64,000 nt of DNA from CBDHDJ01 sp965261645 (GTDB lineage Bacteria > Pseudomonadota > Alphaproteobacteria > SHVV01). Where the stretch lies: NCBI GenBank assembly GCA_965261645.1, contig CBDHDJ010000002.1:124001-188000 (forward strand). Reading direction: 5' to 3'. Shown in pieces: positions 46,942-56,221 of the stretch (position 1 is its first letter; every line of letters starts with the position of its first letter). The notes under the pieces are model-generated. The model searched no databases and was not told the DNA's origin. It worked only from the letters and a program-made list of their open reading frames with translations. Both the position numbers and the translations under genes were made by a program.

Positions 46942-47113
46942 CCTGCGGCCATCGGCGCATAGGCTGTTGTTCGTCGCGCAAGTTTGACCCCCCAGAATCA
47001 TGGAAACTCAAAAGGTTAGCACGCCGTGTCTGACGTCAGCACCTATGGGACATATTGAGGGGTTTTCATAAGGGAGGATTTCCGGCTCATCGTCGTGACC
47101 GAAGGGAACGAAG

Positions 47114-47488
47114 ATGAGGCAGAAATCAATGAGCAGGAAAGACCCGGCCGAGAAAGTCGTTCGGGATATCCGTCGCAAGACGCGTCGGCGTCATTCCACG
47201 GAAGAGAAGATCCGCATTGTCCTTGAAGGGCTGCGCGGCGAGGAGAGCATCGCGGTACTGTGCCGTCGCGAGGGCATCGCAGAGAGCCTTTATTACAGTT
47301 GGTCGAAGGAGTTCCTGGAAGCCGGCAAGAAACGCCTTGCCGGCGATACGGCACGCCAGGCCACCAGCAATGGGGTGAAGGCACTTCGCGCCGAGGCGCG
47401 TGATCTGAAGGAGGCGCTGGCCGAGCAGATGCTGGAGAACCGGCTGCTCAAAAAAAACATGATCGGGGATGGGGGAGACGAGGCATGA
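47114..47488 (+). CDS. IS3-family OrfA
   Basis: The 124-residue product has a helix-turn-helix (STEEKIRIVLEGLRGEESIA then LCRREGIAESLYYSW) and a C-terminal leucine-zipper-like helix (KEALAEQMLENRLLKKN). It binds the element ends. It overlaps orfB by an ATGA-type junction. Confidence 0.92.
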   Translation: MRQKSMSRKDPAEKVVRDIRRKTRRRHSTEEKIRIVLEGLRGEESIAVLCRREGIAESLYYSWSKEFLEAGKKRLAGDTARQATSNGVKALRAEARDLKEALAEQMLENRLLKKNMIGDGGDEA

Positions 47489-48465
47489 GGTATCCTGCAT
47501 CGGAGAAGCTGGAGATCATCCGCCTGGTGGATCAATCTCATCTCGGTGTCAGGCCGACGCTTAAAAAGCTCGGCATTCCGAAGACGACATTTTACCGGTG
47601 GTATGATCGCTATGTGGCCTTCGGCGAAGCCGGCCTTGAGGATCGCAGCAGCAATCCTGGTCAGGTGTGGAACCGTATCCCAGACAATGTTCGCCAGGAG
47701 ATCATTGATCTTGCCTTGGAAGAGACGCAATCGTCGCCTCGGGAACTGGCCGTGACGTTCACTGACACGAGACGCTATTTTGTCTCAGAAGCGTCTGTCT
47801 ACCGGCTGCTCAAGGCCCACGACCTGATCACCAGTCCAGCCTTCATCGTCATCAAGGCGGCTGATGAGTTCCGTGACAAGACTTCAGCGCCGAACCAGCT
47901 TTGGCAGACTGACTTTACCTACTTCAAGGTCATCGGCTGGGGCTGGTTCTATCTGTCGACCATTCTGGATGACTACTCCCGCTACATCATCGCCTGGAAG
48001 CTCTGCACCACCATGAAGGCAGGCGATGTGACGGCAACACTGAAGCTGGCGCTGGAAGCATCAGGCTGCAATCACGCCAACGTCGTCCACAAGCCGAGGC
48101 TGCTAAGCGACAATGGCTCGTCCTATATATCCGGCGATCCGGCTGAATGGCTCGAGGGCCAGGGTATGAGCCACGTCCGCGGCGCACCCTATCACCCGCA
48201 AACCCAGGGCAAGATCGAGCGCTGGCATCAAACGCTCAAGAATCGGATCTTGCTGGAAAACTACTATCTACAGGGCGACCTCGAAAACCAGATCAGCGTC
48301 TTCGTCGATCATTATAACAACCACCGTTACCACGAGAGCATTGGAAACGTCACACCAGCCGACGCCTACTTCGGGCGTCACACCGCCATTATCGAAACGA
48401 GGGAAAAGATAAAGAAACTGACAATCCAAAACCGCCGCTTGAACCATCAACGCAAAGCGGCTTAA
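47485..48465 (+). CDS. IS3-family OrfB transposase
   Basis: The 326-residue product has an N-terminal helix-turn-helix (GVRPTLKKLGIPKTTFYRWY) and an integrase-type DDE core: Asp in LWQTDFTYFKV, Asp in LLSDNGSSYIS, and Glu in PQTQGKIERWHQTLK. Length and motifs suggest it is functional. An OrfAB fusion is normally made by frameshifting, but here the start overlap allows direct translation. Confidence 0.94.
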   Translation: MRYPASEKLEIIRLVDQSHLGVRPTLKKLGIPKTTFYRWYDRYVAFGEAGLEDRSSNPGQVWNRIPDNVRQEIIDLALEETQSSPRELAVTFTDTRRYFVSEASVYRLLKAHDLITSPAFIVIKAADEFRDKTSAPNQLWQTDFTYFKVIGWGWFYLSTILDDYSRYIIAWKLCTTMKAGDVTATLKLALEASGCNHANVVHKPRLLSDNGSSYISGDPAEWLEGQGMSHVRGAPYHPQTQGKIERWHQTLKNRILLENYYLQGDLENQISVFVDHYNNHRYHESIGNVTPADAYFGRHTAIIETREKIKKLTIQNRRLNHQRKAA

Positions 48466-48518
48466 CATCAATCCAAGATGAGCCAGATCCTCCGTTATAA
48501 AACAGGCTCAATCGTCCC

Positions 48519-49060
48519 GAATGTTTTGATGACGGACATGCGCCCGCGCTCGAGGACGACGATCTCGTCGGCGTCTCTCACGGTGCTGAGCCGGTGGGCG
48601 ATGATCAGGCAAGTGCAGCCCCGGCGCCTTAGCGCGTCGTCGATCTCAAGCTCGGTGATCGGATCGAGCGCTGCGGCCGCTTCGTCCAACACCAGGACGG
48701 CCGGATTGCGCGCCAATGCGCGGGCGATCTCCAGGCGCTGGCGCTGCCCGCCGCTGAAGTTCCGCCCGCCCTCCTCAACCGGGGAGGCGTATTTTTGCGC
48801 GCGCGAGGCGACCTGATCGTAGATCGCTGCGTCGCGCAGGGCTTGGACAATGTCCCGCTCCTCGATGGTCGGGTCCCACAGCGCCACGTTCTCGCGCACG
48901 CTCGCCTCGAAGAGCACTACATTCTGGTCGACGTGGGCCACGATCTCGGCAAAGCGCGACGGTGGGATGTCCCCGAGCTCCTGCCCGTCGATGCGCACGG
49001 TCTCCTCGACGTCGCCCGAGAAGACACCGATCAGCTGCTTGCGCTTGTGATTGCCATCGA
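48519..49060 (-). pseudogene. ABC transporter ATPase domain, cut at both ends
   Basis: The frame has the Q-loop region AHVDQNVVLFEASVRENVAL, signature NFSGGQRQRLEIARAL, Walker B AVLVLDEAAAALD and the switch IIAHRLSTVRDADE. The wording resembles exporters of NHLM-type peptide-bacteriocin systems. The 3' end runs into the IS3 right end, and the Walker A and membrane domain are missing upstream of about 49060. It is a non-functional remnant. Confidence 0.88.
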
Positions 49061-49172
49061 CCGACTGCGGTGACGGTGTCGGGCGTTCGACGTCGAAGAA
49101 TAGCAGGTCGATGAACCGGATCCGTTAACAGCGAGGTTAACCGCGGAACTCGGGGCATAGTGTCGGAAACAA

Positions 49173-49922
49173 GTGCAGGCGATGATGGAGATCGGTGACG
49201 GTGTCCGAGCTTGGCTGTTTCTCCGGCGCGTCGAGGAATTCGAGGAGGCGTGGCGGACGCATGCCACGACCAGTAGTGGCCTCGCTCCGGTCCTGGAGCC
49301 GGGCCCTTCCCCGACGCGCATCCAAGCTGCGGCGGAACTGGAGGCTGCTCGGTTCGATCTGCTGGCTTGGGCGAACCCGTTCCGAGCGGACGGTCCGACC
49401 TCGCCCTTCTGGATTCAGTCGGGAATGGTTGAAGCGGTGGTCGAGCCGGATGCGGAACCGCTGGTCCTGCTCGTAGCTGCCGGCGGCGGGGATATCGGCT
49501 AATAGGCGGCGGTCTTGTGATCAAGATTGAGTGCGTGGGCGCGGTCGCGCAGCTCAGGGTCCGGGGCGAAATGCCGTTTCCCGAGAATGGCGGGATCGAG
49601 ATCCAGCACCGCTTCGGCCTCAGGATCCCGCTTTCGGTGCGGCGCATGCTCGACTTCTTGGATGTTGCGGGTCTGCCGGCTCCTCGGAACGGGCGGGGTC
49701 GGGGGCGAGGATCGCGCAATGGCAAAGGTGCTCGACGGGTTGAGGGCGGACGAGACGCACCGGCAGATTGCCGAGGACATCTACGGCGCCGCGGATGTCG
49801 CCGCCGAATGGCATGTCGACAGCTGGATGCGCTCGCAGGTCAGGCGGTGGGTCCCGAAGGCCTAGGCCCTCGCGGACGGCGGCTGGCGCGAGCTCGTGCC
49901 CCGATACGCGTTGGAAGAGTGA
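49173..49922 (+). pseudogene. DUF6499/DUF2285-type regulator-like gene in three pieces
   Basis: The first piece (49173-49502) has AWLFLRRVEEFEEAWRTHA, like the DUF6499 start of these proteins. The second frame has QHRFGLRIPLSVRRMLDFLD, and the third has RADETHRQIAEDIYGAADVA, a DUF2285 helix-turn-helix-like part. A TAA at 49500 and a frame change near 49710 separate them. An in-frame TAG at 49863-49865 interrupts before the natural-looking end ALADGGWRELVPRYALEE at 49922. Confidence 0.65.
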
Positions 49923-52121
49923 CTGCAGGCGGGACGTGCATTTCGGGGCAGAGTGGAGGGTCAAGGCCCGGTCCGCAGGAGGGAAGCTGAGTTCGCCCGA
50001 ACCGGGCGGTTGCTCACACGGCCGACCGTATCGCGAGCCGAATTCGACTGGAAACGTCTACGCGGGCAGATACTGCTTCTTGAGATACTTCAGGTCGCCG
50101 AGGGCGACCTTGATAGTGCCATGGTCCGGCGTGTCGTCGTCGTGTTTGGCGGGGTTGAGCTGGCTCCCGATCGTCCGCAGCTTTCCGGGGTGCGACGGAT
50201 CGGCCGTGAGCATCGGCTCCACCTTGGGTTCGATCTGCCCGAAGTTCTTGCCATCATAGTCGCTCAGCGCGGCGCCACTGTCGCCCTTGGCCCACCGGTC
50301 CCTGACCAGCATCTCCTTGCAGAACCGCTCGGCGGCATCGCGCAGGATTTCGCCGGCCTGTTTGCGAAGCTCGATGTGACCGCCTCGAGCTAGCACCTCG
50401 GCTCGGGCAAGCATGGTCGCGAGGTCATCGCCGGTATTGATGACCGCCGTGCCGTCGGCCCGGTCGGTCAGGGACAACTGGAACATGTCGATGTTCGTGT
50501 GCAGATACCGTTGCTCCATGTCCTTCCACGTTTTCCGGTCCTGGGTCAGGACGACTGTCTGGACGCCGGCGCCGATCAGCTCCTCCAGGACGGCTGTGTT
50601 GAAATAGGCCCGGTAATCCTCGTCGCTCGCCAGGATCGGGTCATCGAGCACCATGAAGCCGGCCCCCTCGTGCAGGGCGCGGGCGATGAAGAGCGCGAGG
50701 CCCAGACAGTGAAGCTGAGACTGGCTGAACACGGCGATGACATCGCGCAACTTCGGGGCGCTTCGGTCGGCGTCAAGCGACAGTCCTGCCTTGAAGTCCA
50801 CGGTGCGCCGCGCGCCTTTGCGGGGTTTGACGGCCGAAAAGAAGGTCGGCTCGTCGGGGCGGAGGAGGTCCCACCAGTGCTGGATGCCGCCGCTCAGATC
50901 CGCGAATTTGTCGTCCAGGACCTTCTCGTTGCCCCTGTCGATCCGGCGCACCGCTGCGTTCAGTTCCCCTTGCAGGGCCGTCCGGGCCTGGCGCTCGATC
51001 AGGCTCGTTCGAAGCGCGTCCTGGTCTCTGGCAAGATCGATGAGCTCCTGCCAGCCGCCGGTGTCGCTGGCGGCATCGATGACGGGTGTGAGCCGTTCCA
51101 AGAGGGCCATTTCCGCATCGGTGTAGAGCTTCAGCAGCTCCGATAAACCGCTATACGCGGTGGCGGCTTCGCCGAAGCGGGTCTTCAGGGGTTGCAGATC
51201 GTCCAGGGGTTCCAGGGTGTCCGGTTTCCCCACATAGGCGTTGACTTCGGCCGTGAGAGCCTTGTCGGTGGCGTCGATTGCCGCCCGCGCGCGGGCGAGG
51301 TTGCGGAGGGCCTTCAGCCAGGGATCGATGACGGCAGGCGCATCCGACCCCAGCAACGTCCGAATGCGCTCCACGCGGAACCCCTTTAGCCGACGCTCCC
51401 TTGAGTGCATGGCGAGAAAGCGGGGGCAGGCGGCGGCGGTGGCAGTATCGAGCGCGCGGGCGGACGCGGCCAGGCCGCGCAGAGCATCCATCGCAGCCGT
51501 TTCGGCAACCTGGAAATCCTCGGTCTCCTGCGCCCGTGTGCGGATAAGGGCGATGCGCTCCGGCGTCAGGCTGCCTTTTGTGTCGCACAGCAGGCAGTCG
51601 ATGGGCTGCGTCGCGGCATCGACGGCGGGGATGGCCAAGGCCTCCCTGAAGAGCGCGGTCAGACGGCGTGTTTCCTCCTCGACCGTTTCGCGCTCGGCCA
51701 GGTAGGCATCGAGCTTGTCCCATTCCCCCTGGGCGGGTTCAGTCCAGTCGGCGAGCGGTTTCCTGTCGAATCCGTCAACAGCGAAGGTCTTGGCCCGTCG
51801 CTCCGCCAACAATCCTTCGAGCGCTGCCAAGCGCTCGGCGGGCGTTGTCGGCAATGGATGCCCGGGCGCGGTCAGGATGGCTGCGATCGCCCCATCGATG
51901 GCGGCGGCAAGATCGTCGGGCGCCGGGACGGCCGTCTTGAGGGCCGCCAGGAGTGGCTCCGCGTTTTCGATGGCTGCGGCAGCAGCAAGCCGGATCCACT
52001 GCCGGTCGTTGTCATCGGGCTTGAACCTAGAGCATTTTCTGAGCTGACGGATTCTTTTTGGGATTCCCATGGGATCGAATTTCTGATTCAAGATGTGGGC
52101 TGGTGGAGGAGGCCAGGCTGC

Positions 52122-52502
52122 ATGACGAAACCTCTTTCCAATGATCTTCGAGAACGGCTTGTATCGGCGGTTGACAGCGGCCTGTCGCGGCGCTCGGCGG
52201 CGCGCCGCTTCGGGGTTGCGGCCTCGACGGCGATCAAATGGGTGAATCGGTGGCGGCGGACGGGCGATGTCGGGCCTAGGCCGCAAGGCGGTGACCACCG
52301 CTCGCACCGGATCGAGGCCCATGCCGAGGAAATCCTGGCGCTGGTTGACGAGACGCCGGACATCACCTTGGGCGAGATCGCGGCACACCTGGACGCGGGG
52401 CATGGCTTGACGGTGGCCCAAAGCACGGTCTGGCGGCTGCTCGACCGGCACGGCATGACGTTCAAAAAAAACCGCGCACGCCTGCGAGCAACAGCGAGCT
52501 GA
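52122..52502 (+). CDS. IS630-family transposase, N-terminal frame
   Basis: The 126-residue frame has a helix-turn-helix (LSRRSAARRFGVAASTAIKW) and second DNA-binding helices (LGEIAAHLDAGHGLTVAQS). At HGMTFKK the coding enters a run of eight A (52464-52471), where a +1 shift would continue into the catalytic frame. If unshifted it ends at 52502. Confidence 0.9.
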   Translation: MTKPLSNDLRERLVSAVDSGLSRRSAARRFGVAASTAIKWVNRWRRTGDVGPRPQGGDHRSHRIEAHAEEILALVDETPDITLGEIAAHLDAGHGLTVAQSTVWRLLDRHGMTFKKNRARLRATAS

Positions 52503-53070
52503 CGTCCTGCGCCGCCGGCAGGCCTGGTTCGACGCCCAACCCGATCTGAAGCCCGAGCGGCTGGTGTTCATTGACGAGACCGGCGCTTCGACCAAGATGG
52601 CCCGGCGTTACGGCCGGGCGCCACGGGGCGAGCGTTGCCAAGCACCGGTGCCTCATGGACACTGGAAGACGACGACCTTCGTTGGCGCGCTCCGCCTTGA
52701 AGGCATGACCGCGCCCATGGTGCTCGACGGTGCCATGCATGGTGCCGCCTTCCTCGCTTATGTGGAGCAGGTCTTGGTCCCGACGCTCAAACCCGGCGAT
52801 ATCGTGGTGATGGATAACTTACCCGCCCACAAACCCATCGCCGTGCGCACGGCCATCGAAGTCGCCGCGGCAGAGTTGCGCTTCCTGCCGCCCTACAGCC
52901 CTGACTTTAACCCCATTGAAATGGCCTTCTCCAAGCTCAAGGCTTTCCTCAAAAAGACCGCCGCCCGAACCGTCGATGACCTCTGGGACGCCATCGCCCA
53001 AGGCATCGACACCTTCACACCAACGGAATGCGAAAACTACTTCGCTGCTGCCGGCTATGACCGCAAATGA
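52465..53070 (+). CDS. IS630-family transposase, catalytic frame
   Basis: The frame continues from the A8 slip site (KKTAHACEQQRADVLRRRQA) into the DDE core: Asp in LVFIDETGAS, Asp in IVVMDNLPAHK, and Glu in YSPDFNPIEMAFSKLK. The first ATG is at 52564, inside the core, so production as a frameshifted fusion is likely. That is usual for this family. Confidence 0.92.
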   Translation, partial: KKTAHACEQQRADVLRRRQAWFDAQPDLKPERLVFIDETGASTKMARRYGRAPRGERCQAPVPHGHWKTTTFVGALRLEGMTAPMVLDGAMHGAAFLAYVEQVLVPTLKPGDIVVMDNLPAHKPIAVRTAIEVAAAELRFLPPYSPDFNPIEMAFSKLKAFLKKTAARTVDDLWDAIAQGIDTFTPTECENYFAAAGYDRK

Positions 53071-53619
53071 TAGGAAAACGCTCTAGTGTCGAGCGCCGTG
53101 ACCGCGCCGCGCAGCTCTTCCAGGTCCGTGACCTCGAGGATCTTCTTGAAATACGTGGCGCGGTCCTGCGGCCGGGCGGAAAAGAGGTAGCCGAGCGTAT
53201 GCTGGGCGAGGACCGGCGCGGCGAGCGGCGGTTGCGAGAGTATGATGCCGAGGGCGGCGAGATCGCTTTCCTTCGCGTCCCCTCCGTCGATCTGCAGAGC
53301 TGACTGGCAGTCCTTCCGCTTGGCGTAGTCCGAGATCAGCGTCCGCCTGACCCTGTGCGGCTCGCCGTCGGTGCCGGTGATCTCTGCCTCGACGTAGGCG
53401 GGCGTGGCGGCCGGCATATGGGCGTTGCGCAGGGCGTCGGCAAATTCGTCCTGGGTGCTGGCCACAAGCAGGCGTCGAACGATCTGTCCGGTCAGCAGGA
53501 ACTCGAACGCCTCGGCAAGGCTGGTCTTGCCCTGGCTGTTGGGCGCCCAGATGGCGGCAAGCGCCGAGCCGAACGAGAGCGTCTGTCCCTTCCGGCCGAA
53601 CGCCCGGAAGCCTTGAATC

Positions 53620-53886
53620 TCAATCTTGTTGATTTTCGGTGTGGTCATGGCTTCGCTTCAGTTCATCGAGACGGGATGCGGCGACCTTCGCGACGGCACC
53701 GGCGGGTGTTGCCTCGCCTGGCGCCGCGTAGGCGGTCACGAGTTTCGCGGCGAGGCTGTCCTTGGGCAGATGCGCGATCAGCCGTTCGAAGTTGGTCTGC
53801 AACGCGGCGGGCTCTCCGCCATTAGCCGCGTTCGCGGGATTGTCGTCATCGTTTTCCGCGCTTGGTTTCTTGTTTTCTGCGCTCAT
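53620..53886 (-). CDS. Small acidic protein linking the ATPase operon
   Basis: The product has 88 residues. The N-terminus is Asn/Asp-rich and disordered-looking (SAENDDDNPANAANGG), followed by a helical segment (FERLIAHLPKDSLAAKLV). Its start overlaps the stop of the upstream gene (ATGA) and its end overlaps the ATPase start by 29 bases, so the three genes are translated as a unit. It is the only member of the operon that is intact. Family not recognised. Confidence 0.65.
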   Translation of the reverse strand: MSAENKKPSAENDDDNPANAANGGEPAALQTNFERLIAHLPKDSLAAKLVTAYAAPGEATPAGAVAKVAASRLDELKRSHDHTENQQD

Positions 53887-54204
53887 GCGGCTGCCTTTCC
53901 GGCGCGGCGTCGGCGACGGCTACCGGTCGATCGGGGCTTCGCTTCTTCCTCGTCAGGCGGGTCGCTGAGGTCGTGAGCGCCGATCTCGATCATCCGCTGG
54001 GCGAGCGAGTTGAAGAAGGATTCGTTGATTTGGCCGGCTTCATAGAGCTGGTGCACGACGAGGTAGGGGTTGAAGATCAGCACGTAGCTGATCGGTCCGT
54101 TCGGTCCGCTCTTGATATCGATGAAGCCGAGATCCTTGAGGGTTCGCATGCGCATCGTCCAGGTGCGCACGGCCCGCTCGCCAGTGAACCCCGAGAAATA
54201 CGCC

Positions 54205-54292
54205 TTATGCCGAGTAGTTGTTAATGCCGAGTCGCCTGTGGAAGATGGCTGATTCATGCGGTTATTCCCCACTTTCAGTCGGCATTAATTCC
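54205..54292 (+). repeat. RIT left inverted repeat
   Basis: The repeat starts TTATGCCGAGT, has TTAATGCCGAGT at 54221-54232, and has an inverted variant AGTCGGCATTAA at 54277-54288. The single mismatch with the right repeat is at 54278. Confidence 0.93.
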
Positions 54293-55290
54293 AGACGTCC
54301 CCGCCCGCCGAGAACTCTCATCAGGCTGTCCGTCGCACCGGGGAAAGTCCCTGGCCGGATGGAGGGCGGTACGTTGGTCTCAAGGATTCGCAGTTTTTCG
54401 GCCGGGCTGGCCCGGAGGTACGCTTCGGTGGTTTTGATGTCCGCATGACCGAGCCAGAGCGAGACCTTCCGGATATCCCCGGTTGCATGCAGGATCGTCA
54501 TCGCCGTGGAATGACGGAGCACATGCGGGGTAACCCGCTTGCCCTCGATCGACGGAACCTTCCGCGCCGCCGTGGCGACATGCTGCTTGAGGATATACGC
54601 GAAGCCGTCCGTGCTCATCGCCCGTCCCCGTGCGTTGAGGAACAGGTAGCGGTTTTTGACCGGCGGCCGGACGTCAAGCCACTCATTGAGGACGGTTTTC
54701 GTTTCCTTCCACAGCGGCAGGTCACGATCACGCCGTCCCTTGCCCAGGATGCGGACAGTCTCAAGCTGGGGACCCGACAGGCTGTCGAGCGTGAGCCCGG
54801 TCAGTTCCGACACCCGCAGCCCGGCGGCATAGCACAGGTGCAACATCGCGCGGTCGCGCAGGCCTGCCACCGTCCCGGTATCCGGGGCATCCAGGATTGC
54901 CTGCATCTCGGTCCGGTCGAGCCAGTCGATCAGGGGCTTGTCGGCGCGCTTCTGCTGGATGGCACGCACCTGCAATGCGTGGTCGAGGCAGCTCGGGACA
55001 CGGTATTCCAGGTAGCGGAAGAAGGATTTGATGGCGGCGAGGCGGATATTGCGGGTGCTGACACGGTTTTCGCGATCTCTCTCCAACGATTCCAGGAAGG
55101 CCAACAGGAGCGCCACCGTGAAGTGCTCGATCTTCAGGGCACAGGGGCGGATTTTGGTCTGTTCAGCCGCGTAGGGGACGAGCAGCCGGAAGCAATCGGT
55201 GTAGCCCTGGATGGTGTGTCGGCTGAAGCGCCGCTCGTTGGGCAGATGCTCCTGGAGGAAGCTAGTGAGGTGAGGGGCAAGATCAGTCAT
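54262..55290 (-). CDS. RIT tyrosine recombinase, third gene
   Basis: The product has 342 residues. It has an N-terminal SAM-like core-binding domain (LTSFLQEHLPNERRFSRHTI), then Arg in AAGLRVSELTGL, the box HVLRHSTAMTILHATGDI near residue 255, LGHADIKTTEAYLRAS with the Tyr near residue 290, and a longer C-terminal tail that runs into the inverted repeat. The start overlaps the end of the middle recombinase gene. Confidence 0.93.
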   Translation of the reverse strand: MTDLAPHLTSFLQEHLPNERRFSRHTIQGYTDCFRLLVPYAAEQTKIRPCALKIEHFTVALLLAFLESLERDRENRVSTRNIRLAAIKSFFRYLEYRVPSCLDHALQVRAIQQKRADKPLIDWLDRTEMQAILDAPDTGTVAGLRDRAMLHLCYAAGLRVSELTGLTLDSLSGPQLETVRILGKGRRDRDLPLWKETKTVLNEWLDVRPPVKNRYLFLNARGRAMSTDGFAYILKQHVATAARKVPSIEGKRVTPHVLRHSTAMTILHATGDIRKVSLWLGHADIKTTEAYLRASPAEKLRILETNVPPSIRPGTFPGATDSLMRVLGGRGRLELMPTESGE

Positions 55291-56221
55291 CGGAACCTCC
55301 ATTCATGTGAGCCTGCTCGGCGTCCTCGGCGATACCGCGCAGGAGGACTGGGGTTGATTCCAGGTACCAGTAGGTATGCGAGGCATTGGCGTGGCCGAGG
55401 TAGGTGGCGAGCGCCAGCATGTGACGGCTCGGATCGGCACCGGGATCGAGGTTCTCGAGTGACCGAACAGCGAAGGAGTGCCGCAGCGAGTGCGGGGTCG
55501 GTCCTCGTGCCGCGCCGGGTTTTCGGATTCCCGTTTGTTCCGCGAGCTCGCGGAAGACTTGCTCCGCTCGATCGACGCTTGGAGGCCCGCCGGTGGTGAT
55601 CACGAACAGATGTCCGTCCAAGGTTTTCTCCTTGCGCCGCACCGTCAGGTAGCGGTTCAGAGCATCCCGGGTGGACGGGTGCAGAGCCACCATCCTGGAC
55701 TTGCGGAACTTGGTGTTGCGGATGACGAGACCGTCCGGGGTGATGTCATTCAGGGTCAGTGCGAGGGCCTCGCTGATGCGCAGCCCGGTCACGGCGATGA
55801 GACCGAACAGGTGATGCCAGGTCAGCGGGGCGATGGTGCCGGCGGGCCGCATGGCGAGTGCCGCCGTCAGAAGTTTCCGGATGTCCGGAGCCGATATCAG
55901 ATACGGCCGCGGCCTCCGTCTGGACAGATAGCCCAGAACATCACGAGGCGGCACTTCGTGGCGGGCATCCTCGGCGTGCAGACAGCAAGCAAGGGCATGC
56001 ACCGTGTGCAGCATTCTGACTCGCTCGGACTGCGATCCCGCTGTTGATGCCGATGCACACTCGACGGCGGTCTCGGAACGAATGAATGTCTCGTTACGAT
56101 CATCGGCGAACCGCGCAAAGCGCCGTAGGAGCTGCGCGTCCCGCGTGAACTCCCAACCCAGCTTCTGCTTCATCGCGACAAAGCGCTCAACATGGTCGGT
56201 GATGGTGACTTTCTTCGTCAT
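55283..56221 (-). CDS. RIT tyrosine recombinase, middle gene
   Basis: The product has 312 residues. It has Arg in AVTGLRISEALALTLNDI, the box HSLRHSFAVRSL near residue 249, LGHANASHTYWYLES with the Tyr near residue 285, and a short tail. It starts at an ATGA overlap with the first gene. All three proteins are thought to be needed for RIT movement. Confidence 0.93.
   Translation of the reverse strand: MTKKVTITDHVERFVAMKQKLGWEFTRDAQLLRRFARFADDRNETFIRSETAVECASASTAGSQSERVRMLHTVHALACCLHAEDARHEVPPRDVLGYLSRRRPRPYLISAPDIRKLLTAALAMRPAGTIAPLTWHHLFGLIAVTGLRISEALALTLNDITPDGLVIRNTKFRKSRMVALHPSTRDALNRYLTVRRKEKTLDGHLFVITTGGPPSVDRAEQVFRELAEQTGIRKPGAARGPTPHSLRHSFAVRSLENLDPGADPSRHMLALATYLGHANASHTYWYLESTPVLLRGIAEDAEQAHMNGGSDD

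Larger units (their letters stand above)
47047..48518 (+). mobile_element. IS3-family insertion sequence (complete)
   Basis: The ends form imperfect inverted repeats of about 45 bp. The left end reads GGGACATATTGAG and contains GGAGGAT and GGCTCATC; the right end read in reverse has GGGACGATTGAG, GGAGGAT and GGCTCATC in the same order. Two overlapping genes, orfA and orfB, fill it. It is inserted in the 3' end of an ABC transporter gene. No short flanking duplication was evident. Confidence 0.85.
52030..53083 (+). mobile_element. IS630-family insertion sequence
   Basis: Ends GAGCATTTTC (52030) and GAAAACGCTC (ending 53083) are inverted repeats, flanked by TA at 52028-52029 and 53084-53085. 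This is the TA target duplication of the IS630/Tc1 group. It carries two overlapping transposase frames with an A8 slippery run between them. It interrupts the SMC-like ATPase gene. Confidence 0.93.
50058..53648 (-). pseudogene. SMC-like ATPase with CxxC hook, interrupted by IS630
   Basis: The N-terminal part (53648 to 53086) has FRAFGRKGQTLSF, Walker A APNSQGKTSLAEAFEFLLTG, and ends at VTALDT. The C-terminal part (52027 to 50058) begins RFKPDDNDRQW and has long coiled-coil-like helices, a CLLC hook near residue 334 of the joined protein, and the Walker B region GFMVLDDPILASDEDYR near residue 649. Joining the halves at one TA restores a frame of about 844 residues. Rad50/RloC-like ATPases of this layout act in DNA sensing and defence. 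No terminal nuclease motif was recognised. It ends a three-gene operon. Confidence 0.85.

Noticed and set aside
54445..55599. 384-residue plus-strand frame within the RIT element
   Set aside because: It is antisense to two recombinase genes with intact catalytic motifs.
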